From Marinobacter nitratireducens (GTDB taxonomy: Bacteria > Pseudomonadota > Gammaproteobacteria > Pseudomonadales > Oleiphilaceae): a stretch of 64,000 nt of DNA. The notes below the pieces were generated by a model. That model had not been told where the DNA came from and made no database searches. It saw only the letters and a program-made list of their open reading frames with translations. The position numbers and the translations under genes are program-made. The DNA lies in contig NZ_ANIE01000004.1 in assembly GCF_000708045.1 (NCBI RefSeq), positions 108,926 to 172,925 of the forward strand, written 5' to 3'. Positions 53,836 to 61,976 of this stretch are shown here, piece after piece. How positions within the stretch are numbered: position 1 is the stretch's first letter; the number at the start of each line of letters is the position of its first letter.

Positions 53836-55539
53836 ATGAAAATCAGCAGACAAGCCTACGCCGACATGTACGGCCCCACCGTCGGCGACCGCGTGCGCCT
53901 GGGCGACACCGAGCTGTGGATCGAAGTCGAAAAAGACGTTACCCACTACGGCGACGAAGTAAAATTCGGCGGCGGCAAAGTTATCCGTGATGGCATGGGC
54001 CAGAGCCAGCGCTGCGACGACGCCGTGATGGACACCGTCATCACCAACGCCCTCATCCTCGACTGGTGGGGCATCATCAAAGCCGACGTCGGCATCCAGA
54101 AAGGCCGCATCGCCGCCATCGGCAAAGCCGGCAACCCGGACACCCAGCCGGATGTCGAAATCGTCATCGGCCCCGGCACCGAAATCATCGCCGGAGAAGG
54201 CAAAATCCTCACCGCCGGCGGCATCGACCCCCACATCCACTTCATCTGCCCCCAACAGGTAGAAGAAGCCTTGATGAGCGGCGTAACCACCATGCTCGGC
54301 GGCGGCACCGGCCCGGCCACCGGCACCAACGCCACCACCTGCACACCGGGCGCGTGGCACATGGGCAAAATGCTCCAGGCCGTCGACAGCCTGCCCATGA
54401 ACATCGGCTTCCTCGGCAAAGGCAACGCCAGCCTCCCCGAAGCCCTCGAAGTACAGATCAAAGCCGGTGCCATCGGCCTCAAACTGCACGAAGACTGGGG
54501 CACCACCCCGGCCAGCATCGACAACTGCCTCACCGTCGCCGATGAATACGACGTACAGGTGGCCATCCACACCGACACCCTGAACGAATCCGGCTTCGTG
54601 GAAGATACACTGGCCGCCTTCAAAGGCCGCTGCATCCACACCTTCCACACCGAGGGGGCAGGGGGCGGCCACGCACCGGACATCATCACCGCGTGCTCCA
54701 AGGACTACGTACTGCCGTCCTCCACCAACCCGACACGGCCCTACACCGTGAACACCATCGACGAACACCTCGACATGCTGATGGTGTGCCACCACCTGGA
54801 CCCGAACATCCCCGAAGACGTCGCCTTCGCCGACTCCCGCATCCGCCGGGAGACCATCGCCGCCGAAGACATCCTGCACGACATGGGCGTGATCTCCATG
54901 ATCTCCTCCGACTCACAGGCCATGGGCCGCGTCGGCGAAGTGATCTGCCGCACCTGGCAAACCGCCCACAAAATGAAAGTACAACGCGGCCTGCTGCCGG
55001 AAGACGAAGAGCGGGGTGCCGACAACTTCCGCGCCAAGCGTTACATCGCCAAATACACCATCAACTCCGCCATCACCCATGGCCTGGCCCACGAAGTGGG
55101 CTCCGTGGAAGTGGGCAAACTGGCCGACCTGGTGCTGTGGAGCCCGGCCTTCTTCGGCGTGAAACCCGCCTGCATCCTCAAAGGCGGCATGATCGCAGCG
55201 GCCCCGATGGGAGACCCCAACGCCTCCATCCCCACACCGCAGCCCGTGCACTACCGCCCCATGTTCGGCGCCTTCGGCAAAGCCGCCAGTGCCACCCGCC
55301 TGACCTTCGTCAGCCAGGCCGCACTGGACGCCAACATCGGCGAAGAACTCGGCCTCGACAGCCCACTCTCCGCCTGCAAAGGCGTGCGGGACGTGCGCAA
55401 GAGCGACATGAAACTGAACGACGCATGCCCACACCTCACCGTGGACCCGCAAACCTACGAAGTACACGCAGACGGCGAACTGCTCACCTGTGAGCCCGCC
55501 ACCGAACTGCCCCTGGCTCAGCGTTACCATCTTTTTTAA
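53836..55539 (+). CDS. ureC: Urease alpha subunit UreC
   Basis: The 567-residue catalytic subunit has nickel ligands His133 and His135 ([12 protein letters not shown]), the carbamylated Lys216 ([12 protein letters not shown]), [30 protein letters not shown] and the flap [20 protein letters not shown]. It hydrolyses urea to ammonia and carbamate. All active-site residues are present. Confidence 0.98.
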   Translation: MKISRQAYADMYGPTVGDRVRLGDTELWIEVEKDVTHYGDEVKFGGGKVIRDGMGQSQRCDDAVMDTVITNALILDWWGIIKADVGIQKGRIAAIGKAGNPDTQPDVEIVIGPGTEIIAGEGKILTAGGIDPHIHFICPQQVEEALMSGVTTMLGGGTGPATGTNATTCTPGAWHMGKMLQAVDSLPMNIGFLGKGNASLPEALEVQIKAGAIGLKLHEDWGTTPASIDNCLTVADEYDVQVAIHTDTLNESGFVEDTLAAFKGRCIHTFHTEGAGGGHAPDIITACSKDYVLPSSTNPTRPYTVNTIDEHLDMLMVCHHLDPNIPEDVAFADSRIRRETIAAEDILHDMGVISMISSDSQAMGRVGEVICRTWQTAHKMKVQRGLLPEDEERGADNFRAKRYIAKYTINSAITHGLAHEVGSVEVGKLADLVLWSPAFFGVKPACILKGGMIAAAPMGDPNASIPTPQPVHYRPMFGAFGKAASATRLTFVSQAALDANIGEELGLDSPLSACKGVRDVRKSDMKLNDACPHLTVDPQTYEVHADGELLTCEPATELPLAQRYHLF

Positions 55540-55577
55540 TCAATACAGCTCAGGGCTGCTCTGAGAGGAATGCACGA

Positions 55578-56150
55578 ATGTTAGAACTGACAAAACGACT
55601 CAACGAACAGGAAGCGACCGAGATCGACAGCTCCGAGATTCTCGACAACCTGATCCTGCCCTACGAACTGCGCATCCGTGGCCGCCTCCGCGCGACCACC
55701 GAAACCAAGGTAGACGTAGGCCTCTTCCTCGACCGAGGCCCGGTACTGCGGGACGGCGACCTGCTGCAAGCCAAAACCGGCGAAATCGTCCGCATCCGCG
55801 CCGCCGAAGAACAGGTAGTGACTGCCCGCATCGAAAACGGCCAGCCTTTGGCGCGCCTGTGCTACCACCTGGGCAACCGCCACGTCACCCTCGCCATCGG
55901 CATGGACGACCAGGGTGCTTACGTGCGCATCACCCCGGACCACGTACTCGAAGAACTGGCGGAACGCCTGGGAGCCACCCTGATACACCACACCGCCCCC
56001 TTCGACCCCGAACCCGGCGCCTACACCCAGGCCGGATACTCCCACGGACATGGCCATTCACATGGGCACAGCCATAGCCACGGAGAAAGCCACGACCACT
56101 CACGCGACCACGGGCACAGCCATGGCCACAGCCACCCACACACCCACTGA
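55578..56150 (+). CDS. ureE: Urease accessory nickel chaperone UreE
   Basis: The 190-residue protein has the UreE peptide- and nickel-binding domains (LILPYELRIRGRLRATTETKVDVGLFLDRG; LCYHLGNRHVTLAIGM) and a long His-rich C-terminal tail (~155-190) of HGHSHGHSH-type repeats with over a dozen histidines, for nickel storage and delivery. The tail-coding DNA overlaps the start region of ureF in another frame. Confidence 0.95.
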   Translation: MLELTKRLNEQEATEIDSSEILDNLILPYELRIRGRLRATTETKVDVGLFLDRGPVLRDGDLLQAKTGEIVRIRAAEEQVVTARIENGQPLARLCYHLGNRHVTLAIGMDDQGAYVRITPDHVLEELAERLGATLIHHTAPFDPEPGAYTQAGYSHGHGHSHGHSHSHGESHDHSRDHGHSHGHSHPHTH

Positions 56151-56835
56151 GGCGACCACCGGGCCCGTTGCCGACCTGGCCCTGCTGGGCCTGATGCAAC
56201 TGGTGAGCCCCGCTCTGCCCATCGGCGCGTTTGCCTGGTCCCAGGGACTGGAAAGCGCGTTCGAACTGGGCTGGGTGAACAACGAAGCCGAACTGGCGGA
56301 GTGGATCGAAGGCGTGTTGGAAGACGGCCTCAGCCGCTGCGAACTGCCATTACTGGCACGCCTGCAACAGGCATGGGCCGAAAGCGATGCCGACACCATC
56401 GCCGAGTGGAACAACTGGCTGCACGCCACGAGGGAAACCGCAGAACTGAGCGACGAAGACACCCGCCTCGGCGGCGCCCTCGTCACCCTGCTGCGCAACC
56501 TCGACCTGCTGCCGGAAAGTAGACTGATTCCGGACGAGCCCGGTTACATCTCCATGTTCGCCTGGGCCGCCCACAAACGGATCGTACCCGTTCGGCAAAC
56601 GCTGCTCGGCTTCGCCTGGGCCTGGCTGGAAAACCAGCTCGCGGTGGCCTGCAAGGCACTGCCATTAGGCCACACCGCAGCCCAACGCATCACCGAACAA
56701 CTCCGCCCGAAACTGGTGGAAGCAGTCGACGTTGCGCTGGCAAGAGACGAACACGAACTCGGGCCCATCCTGCCGGGACTGGCGCTCGGAAGTGCGTTAC
56801 ATGAAACACAGTATTCGAGGCTTTTCAGAAGCTAG
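56122..56835 (+). CDS. ureF: Urease accessory protein UreF
   Basis: The 237-residue product has LLGLMQLVSPALPIGAFAWSQGLESAFELGWV, the UreF hallmark, and the C-terminal LGSALHETQYSRLFRS. Start is uncertain: ATG 56122 lies within the His-tail codons of ureE with no SD; ATG 56050 would extend it by 24 low-complexity Thr/Ala residues. Coupling to ureE translation is likely. UreF bridges UreD and UreG. Confidence 0.92.
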   Translation: MATATHTPTEATTGPVADLALLGLMQLVSPALPIGAFAWSQGLESAFELGWVNNEAELAEWIEGVLEDGLSRCELPLLARLQQAWAESDADTIAEWNNWLHATRETAELSDEDTRLGGALVTLLRNLDLLPESRLIPDEPGYISMFAWAAHKRIVPVRQTLLGFAWAWLENQLAVACKALPLGHTAAQRITEQLRPKLVEAVDVALARDEHELGPILPGLALGSALHETQYSRLFRS

Positions 56836-56873
56836 AAAGCCGTTGATTTGAAAACAACTCCGATGACCGGGGA

Positions 56874-56983
56874 GGCGAGTGGTGACTGCATTGCGGGAAT
56901 GTGCGGAGCCATGGATGGCGGAGCTCAAGCGTCACATGGACGTGCCGCAAGGAGCGTTTCCCGAAATACAGTCACCACTTGCC
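56874..56983 (+). repeat. Cloverleaf GGA-hairpin repeat, copy 5
   Basis: Arms 56874-56899 and 56958-56983 pair at 23 Watson-Crick and one G-U positions with two mismatches, the least perfect of the five copies. The core has GCCATGGATGGC and CACATGGACGTG hairpins in the same order. It lies between ureF and ureG, in their sense. Confidence 0.85.
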
Positions 56984-57021
56984 GACCACCACGGAGCCGA
57001 ACACATTAAAGGAGAATTACC

Positions 57022-57660
57022 ATGACACATTGCCTGAGAGTCGGAGTAGGCGGCCCCGTAGGGTCCGGTAAGACTGCGTTGCTGCGCCAGCTGTGCAAAG
57101 CTCTGCGCGACCACTACAACATCGCCGTCGTCACCAACGACATCTACACAAGAGAAGATGCCGACTTCCTCCTGCGCCACGAAGCCCTCGACGCAGACCG
57201 CATCCTCGGCGTAGAAACCGGCGGCTGCCCGCATACAGCAATACGCGAGGATGCCTCCATGAACCTCGCCGCCATCGACGACCTCCAGAGCCGCCACCCG
57301 GACCTGGAACTGGTGCTTGTAGAGTCCGGCGGTGACAACCTCTCGGCTACCTTCAGCCCGGAACTGAGCGACCTCACCCTGTATGTGATCGACGTCTCCG
57401 CCGGCGACAAAATCCCCCGCAAAGGCGGCCCCGGCATCACCAAATCCGATTTGCTGATCATCAACAAAATCGACATCGCCGAACAGGTACACGCCTCCCT
57501 CGACGTCATGGAGCGGGACAGCAAAAAAATGCGCGGCGAACGCCCCTTCGTATTCACCAACCTGTACGACGGCGTAGGGCTGGACACCATCATCAGCTTC
57601 ATCCTCGAACGCGGCATGCTGCCTGAAAGACGGCCCGAAAAACTGGCCGAGCCAGCCTGA
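57022..57660 (+). CDS. ureG: Urease accessory GTPase UreG
   Basis: The 212-residue SIMIBI GTPase has P-loop GGPVGSGKT (10-18), [36 protein letters not shown] (Cys-Pro-His metal site), [17 protein letters not shown] and the base-specifying NKID. It uses GTP to drive nickel insertion into urease. RBS AAAGGAGAA precedes ATG. Confidence 0.97.
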   Translation: MTHCLRVGVGGPVGSGKTALLRQLCKALRDHYNIAVVTNDIYTREDADFLLRHEALDADRILGVETGGCPHTAIREDASMNLAAIDDLQSRHPDLELVLVESGGDNLSATFSPELSDLTLYVIDVSAGDKIPRKGGPGITKSDLLIINKIDIAEQVHASLDVMERDSKKMRGERPFVFTNLYDGVGLDTIISFILERGMLPERRPEKLAEPA

Positions 57661-57703
57661 GCCAACCGAATCAAAACGACTTGAGAGCCACCAGGAGACA
57701 ACC

Positions 57704-58279
57704 ATGAAACTCACAGCCAAACTCCTAACCGCCGCAGCCCTGCTGACGGCCTCCGCCACCGCCATGGCCCACCCCGGCCACACCGAAGGCGGCTTCACCA
57801 GCGGCCTGCTGCACCCCATGCTCGGCCTGGACCACCTGCTCGCCATGGCCGCCATCGGCTTCTGGAGCGTACGCCAGAGCAACACCATGAAAAACGCCAC
57901 CCCGGCCTTCGTGATCGGCGGCATGATCCTCGGCGCCACCCTCGCCTGGGGCGGCCTGAGCCTGCCCGGCGTTGAAACCGGCATCACCTTCTCCGTACTG
58001 GTGGCCGGCATCCTCATCGCCACGCTGGCGAAACTCCCGACGGCAGTGGGCGGCACCCTTGTCGGTGCGTTCATGCTGTTCCACGGTTTTGCCCATGGTG
58101 CGGAAATGCCTGCTGGTGCAACACTGGCGGCCTACCTTGCTGGCTTCTCCATTGCGACTCTGGCGATCACGCTGGTTGGCCGTGGGTTGGGTAGCCTGAT
58201 GATGAAGGCAGACAGCAAATTCAGCCGTGGTGTTGGTGGTGTTTTGGCGGTTGCAGGAGCGTATCTGGCTGCTGCTTAA
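57704..58279 (+). CDS. ureJ: HupE/UreJ family nickel permease
   Basis: The 191-residue protein has a signal sequence (LLTAAALLTASATAMA) followed by HPGHTEGGFTSGLLHPMLGLDHLLAMAAIGFW, the HupE/UreJ metal-binding start, then about six hydrophobic helices and FHGFAHGAEMP. It probably imports nickel for urease. It is the last gene of the cluster, 43 nt after ureG, and is followed by a strong terminator. Confidence 0.9.
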   Translation: MKLTAKLLTAAALLTASATAMAHPGHTEGGFTSGLLHPMLGLDHLLAMAAIGFWSVRQSNTMKNATPAFVIGGMILGATLAWGGLSLPGVETGITFSVLVAGILIATLAKLPTAVGGTLVGAFMLFHGFAHGAEMPAGATLAAYLAGFSIATLAITLVGRGLGSLMMKADSKFSRGVGGVLAVAGAYLAAA

Positions 58280-58306
58280 TAACACAGATACGAGCAAACA
58301 CTCATG

Positions 58307-58336
58307 AAAGCCGCCCGGGAAACCGGGCGGCTTTTT
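58307..58336 (+). terminator. Intrinsic terminator after ureJ
   Basis: AAAGCCGCCCGG and CCGGGCGGCTTT form a strong stem around a short loop, with a run of five T residues in the 3' arm and tail. It marks the end of the urea cluster and of the GC-rich backbone. Confidence 0.92.
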
Positions 58337-58443
58337 CTGTATTGGGTTTACAGATTTTTGCAAAGACGGGGTGGCAAGCTTCCTAAGAGTTAGGCTAGTG
58401 TGTGGTGATAAGAAACGGATTGAACCGCTGTTAAGGATAACGG

Positions 58444-58818
58444 ATGGACGCTGGCCAGCTACTTTCAACTCTCCCGAACTCGACTCCAAATACTGCCTGG
58501 TATTTTGTACCGCTGTTTATCCTTACGTTGCTCTTCAACCACGTTATCTGTCGTCGCGCGTGTATCCGCTTTGGCCATGCCGAGAAAAAGAGGTTGCTGG
58601 ATATTAGAGCTGGAGCGTTTGCGATTATGGCAAAGAAAGGTGAGCTCAGGAGCGTTGTATGCCAAGGAAAGTGGGGAAGTGCCATTCGGAATATTGAAGA
58701 AGGCGGGTTCGGCATTATTGCAATAATGACGAATCGTCGTTTTTGCCGCCCCGTAAAACTGGAGGGGTGTAGGCTGTTGTTTTTGAGTCGGTTTTTTATA
58801 GGGTCCTTCGGGATGTGA
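58444..58818 (+). pseudogene. Doubtful ORF / possible gene remnant at the island edge
   Basis: An open frame of 124 codons in the 734-nt gap 58280-59013. The first ~55 residues look protein-like, with a membrane helix (WYFVPLFILTLLFNHVICRR) and basic cytoplasmic residues; the rest (after LLDIRAGAFAIMAKK) has unusual composition and no domain. No SD is evident. It may be the truncated start of a membrane protein or not coding at all. Confidence 0.25.
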
Positions 58819-58873
58819 GTGTTATGCCGCGTTCGGTATTTTTGCAATAACGAAGCGTTCCATCTAATACGCT

Positions 58874-58880
58874 GTTATAC
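58874..58880 (+). other. Left core recombination site of cassette A
   Basis: GTTATAC is the exact reverse complement of GTATAAC, the outer core site of attC-1 at 61886. In an integron, the first bases of a cassette come from the partner core of its own attC, so this complementarity marks the left cassette boundary. A similar heptamer, GTTATGC, lies at 58821. No full attC or integrase gene was found to the left. Confidence 0.6.
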
Positions 58881-58905
58881 GGCGCTATAGCTGCATACAT
58901 ATTTT

Positions 58906-58927
58906 AACCCCATATTATATTTGGGTT
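58906..58927. promoter_or_regulatory. Palindrome upstream of the Lamassu-like operon
   Basis: AACCC and GGGTT flank an AT-rich palindromic centre (ATATTATAT). The centre could hold a -10 box; the site may be an operator controlling the cassette's own promoter. Confidence 0.4.
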
Positions 58928-58945
58928 ATTGACAAGGAGACTGAA

Positions 58946-58999
58946 TTGACCAAGACAACCACCTACGCTTTAATGAAGCAGATAATATTTTGCCGCTAG
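58946..58999 (+). CDS. Possible 17-aa leader peptide before the Cap4-like gene
   Basis: TTG at 58946 follows a strong SD (AAGGAGA, 6 nt before) and opens a frame MTKTTTYALMKQIIFCR ending in TAG at 58997-58999, 14 nt before the ATG of the nuclease gene. The SD segment CAAGGAGACT also precedes the cassette C gene. Short leader ORFs that aid translation are known in integron cassettes; whether this is translated is unknown. Confidence 0.35.
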   Translation: MTKTTTYALMKQIIFCR

Positions 59000-59013
59000 T
59001 TGGTCACGCGAAA

Positions 59014-60102
59014 ATGCACAATACTATACAGTCTGACCTAATTACAGTGCCTCAAACCGAGACTGCAGGCTCTCGCAGTCCAGCAAGGTTTGCCTATCAA
59101 CGAAACTGGGCTTTAGCAGAGCTGATTGAATACCATTTGGAAGGGAAAGATTATGTCTTTGCCTTTGAGTTCCACGATGACATATTGATACTTGATTCCG
59201 AAGTTAACCCGTCAATCCTGCAATTTATCCAAGTAAAAACTAAAACAACTGGCCAAAAGTGGTCTGTTCATCAGCTCACGACGTCTGAAAAAGGTAAGAA
59301 TGGGTATCCCGACAAATTATCAATAATCGGTAAGCTTTACGAAAATAAGAAAAATTTCGCTGATCATAGTAGCCAATTACGCTTTGTCACTAATGCATAT
59401 TTTTCATTCGTTGATCCAGTACCTGTAACAATTGCAAGTCAGTTAGAAAAGAAAGACCAAGACAAGATAACTAATGCAGTCCAAGCACAGCTTGGAGCTG
59501 GCGCTGTTGATTTAAACGCCCTCCAACTAGAACAAAGCTCTCTGAGTGTCGATGACCATGAAAAGCATATTCGGGGTATTCTACATAATTTCTTTGAGGA
59601 GCTATTTGGTAGCGATCATAATATCGCCGTGTCACCTTGGTATCAGTCCATATCTGACCAGATTAAATTAAAAAATAATTACCCATCAGCGCAAGTTAAG
59701 TCTTTCGACGATTTTATACGTAATAAGTGCATTACAAAATCTGAAATAGATGATTTTGTACAGCGAGTAAACCGCTCTCATAATAGCCGTGACAACTGGG
59801 ATATCATCAAATCCCAACTACAAACAGAAGGCTTTGGGTTTCAAGAATTAATAAAACTCCAGCGTAGTTGGCAAAAGTACGCCACTGATAGGCTGGATTA
59901 CGACAACAATGCTCTAAAGAATCTCGAAATTGACATTTCTAATGCAGTAAGCACAACTTCATTTGGAGACAGTCCAACGCTAAAAGATGTGATTTCGAGC
60001 ATTAGAAAAGACCTTTCTAAAAAGCTGTCAAAATTGGCAAGCATTTTTGATAGTCACTACATAGACTCCATCATCCTGTGGCAATACTGTGAACAGTTAT
60101 AG
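59014..60102 (+). CDS. lmuA: Lamassu-like LmuA: Cap4/DUF4297-type nuclease
   Basis: The 362-residue product (ATG 59014; TTG 58990 also in frame) starts with a DUF4297/Cap4 dsDNA-nuclease domain: SRSPARFAYQRNWALAELIEYHLEG, FEFHDDILILD and FIQVKTK supply the PD-(D/E)xK-type residues (Glu in the first helix, Asp55/Asp56, Gln73-x-Lys75). The C-terminal ~220 residues are helical, of the kind that couples effectors to SMC partners in ABC-3C/Lamassu systems. An SMC-like ATPase gene follows after 32 nt. The low GC differs from the backbone. Predicted role: degrade DNA upon phage sensing. No LmuC-like gene is present. Confidence 0.8.
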   Translation: MHNTIQSDLITVPQTETAGSRSPARFAYQRNWALAELIEYHLEGKDYVFAFEFHDDILILDSEVNPSILQFIQVKTKTTGQKWSVHQLTTSEKGKNGYPDKLSIIGKLYENKKNFADHSSQLRFVTNAYFSFVDPVPVTIASQLEKKDQDKITNAVQAQLGAGAVDLNALQLEQSSLSVDDHEKHIRGILHNFFEELFGSDHNIAVSPWYQSISDQIKLKNNYPSAQVKSFDDFIRNKCITKSEIDDFVQRVNRSHNSRDNWDIIKSQLQTEGFGFQELIKLQRSWQKYATDRLDYDNNALKNLEIDISNAVSTTSFGDSPTLKDVISSIRKDLSKKLSKLASIFDSHYIDSIILWQYCEQL

Positions 60103-60134
60103 TTTTAAAAAACTTGTAAGGCATTTGCGAAAAA

Positions 60135-61850
60135 ATGGAACTAAACCAGCTACTGATAAAGCAACTAACGATCCTGTCGATACCGGAGAAGTCCGCAAAA
60201 ACAGTGACGTTCCATCCACAAAGAAACCTGATAACGGGCGAGAATGACGTAGGTAAATCTTCCATTATCAAGTCCATCTACCACTCTCTCGGTGCTGACG
60301 TTCACTTTGACAGTGTTTGGGAAAAAGCTGACGCTATTAGCCTACTGACATTTTCGTATAGCAACAAAGATTACATGATCTTACGTTCCAGAGATCATTT
60401 TGGGCTCTTTGATATACACGGCAATCTTCTCAAATCCTTCGACAGTATTATCAAAGGCCTTTCTCCTTATTTTGCAAAATTATTTAATAACAGACTGCTG
60501 CTTAAACAGTCAAAGACAAATCAAAGAATTCCTGCTTCACCGGCCATTCAATTCCTACCATTTTATATTGATCAGGATAAGGGCTGGGCAAAGCCGTGGG
60601 ATTCTTTTGAAGGCCTCGGCGTATTTGGCGGTTTCAAACGAGATTTAATCAATTTCGTTACAGGTATACGCCCGAATGAGTACTTCCTTCTATCCGAACG
60701 AATAGACCAACTTTCGGCCAAATTAACAATGCTTAAAAATGAATCAGGAGTTCTTGTATCAGCCAAAAAGACCGTTGAAAAGCATATCCCAAATGCCACT
60801 TTTGACATTGATATTAAAGCTTTTAAGAGAGACATAGATAGGCTCCTTGTTAAGCTAGAGGTGTTGAAAAATAAGGAAAATGAATACCGAAAAAACCTGA
60901 TTAAGCAAAAAAATAAAGAAGTATTTATAGATAATGAGATTGCTATTGTTAGTAAATCCATTCGCGAAATCAATAAAGACTATGAGCATTCGCTAAATGA
61001 TCTTGATTGCGAAATAACTTGCCCTACCTGTAATGCTACTTATGAAAACTCGATGGTTTCCAGATTCGGTCTTTTAGAAGACATCGACACTTGCCGAAGC
61101 CTTCTCTCTGACTACTTAGAAGAAAAAAAGAAAATCACAAAGGAAGTCACCAAGCTGGAAAATCAGCTTAACCTGCAAGTTGCCAAGGTGCGCGAAATCA
61201 CCGACCTTCTTAATGAAAAGAAAGGCAAAGTTCGCCTCAAGGATCTTATTCAAAATGAAAGCTCCAAGCAGGTTAAAGAAATTTTTAACCGAAGCCAGAG
61301 CAACTACAGTACTCAAATTGGTGAAATCGAAGAGCAGAAATCAGGCCTTGAGATTGACCGGTCTAAATTGAACAACAAGGAGCGTAAAGAGTCGATTATC
61401 AGTAGGTTTAATACCCTTATTGACCTATTTCTAATAAAGCTAAATGTTCACACCCTCAATTCTGATTGGTTCAGCGATATCCCTTTATCAGTTAAATCCC
61501 AGGGCAGTGATACTCCGCGAGCTCTTCTGGCTTATTACTATGCCATTCTTTTTACTTCCAAAGAGTTTACATCTCTACCACTCTTCCCGCTGGTGATTGA
61601 CTCACCAAACCAGCAGGATCAGGACGCAACAAACAGAAATAAAATCATCAAGTTTATTTTTGATAACACGCCTGATGACTATCAACTAATATTGGGAACA
61701 GTAGATTTGCATGGTGTTGAATACGATGGTCACACTATATCTCCAGCGACTAAGCTTCAGTTATTAGATAAGGACGAGTTTGAGGACGGTTACAATAAAA
61801 TTGCTCCCCTCTTGGACCGCCTACAAGCTAGCCTAATAGCTGAATCGTGA
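60135..61850 (+). CDS. lmuB: Lamassu-like LmuB: SMC/Rad50-type ATPase
   Basis: The 571-residue protein has Walker A GENDVGKS (35-42), an arm of coiled coil (~186-295 and ~320-415) around a zinc-hook-like CPTC (296-299), a degenerate signature region SQGSDTPR (455-462) and Walker B FPLVIDSP (484-491). This is the compact SMC plan of LmuB, which senses abnormal DNA and unleashes the LmuA nuclease. It is the second gene of cassette A; its stop lies 36 nt before attC-1. Confidence 0.83.
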   Translation: MELNQLLIKQLTILSIPEKSAKTVTFHPQRNLITGENDVGKSSIIKSIYHSLGADVHFDSVWEKADAISLLTFSYSNKDYMILRSRDHFGLFDIHGNLLKSFDSIIKGLSPYFAKLFNNRLLLKQSKTNQRIPASPAIQFLPFYIDQDKGWAKPWDSFEGLGVFGGFKRDLINFVTGIRPNEYFLLSERIDQLSAKLTMLKNESGVLVSAKKTVEKHIPNATFDIDIKAFKRDIDRLLVKLEVLKNKENEYRKNLIKQKNKEVFIDNEIAIVSKSIREINKDYEHSLNDLDCEITCPTCNATYENSMVSRFGLLEDIDTCRSLLSDYLEEKKKITKEVTKLENQLNLQVAKVREITDLLNEKKGKVRLKDLIQNESSKQVKEIFNRSQSNYSTQIGEIEEQKSGLEIDRSKLNNKERKESIISRFNTLIDLFLIKLNVHTLNSDWFSDIPLSVKSQGSDTPRALLAYYYAILFTSKEFTSLPLFPLVIDSPNQQDQDATNRNKIIKFIFDNTPDDYQLILGTVDLHGVEYDGHTISPATKLQLLDKDEFEDGYNKIAPLLDRLQASLIAES

Positions 61851-61885
61851 TTAAACTGAGTGTTTCAGAGATGTGAATTCGGTCC

Positions 61886-61957
61886 GTATAACAAGGCACT
61901 GCTGTCGGACAAATTTTCCGCTGCGCTCCAAATTTGCCGCAGAGTGCGGCGTTAACT
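61886..61957 (+). other. Integron attC site 1
   Basis: A 72-nt imperfect palindrome: outer core GTATAAC (61886-61892), AAGGC, then GCACTGCTGTCGG and AAATTT pairing with AAATTT and CCGCAGAGTGC around a GC-rich loop, GCGGC, and inner core GTTAACT (61951-61957). The arms carry unpaired bases on one side, as needed for single-strand recognition by integron integrase. It closes cassette A (58875-61951). Confidence 0.88.
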
Positions 61958-61976
61958 TTTTCAAGGAAGTAGAGAA

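Noticed and set aside
53746..54879. Long minus-strand open frames opposite ureC
   Set aside because: Antisense shadow of the urease alpha gene; no domain or SD.
58280..58990. Integron integrase gene (intI) next to the cassette array
   Set aside because: No frame of sufficient length or tyrosine-recombinase motif in this gap on either strand; ureJ lies directly to the left.
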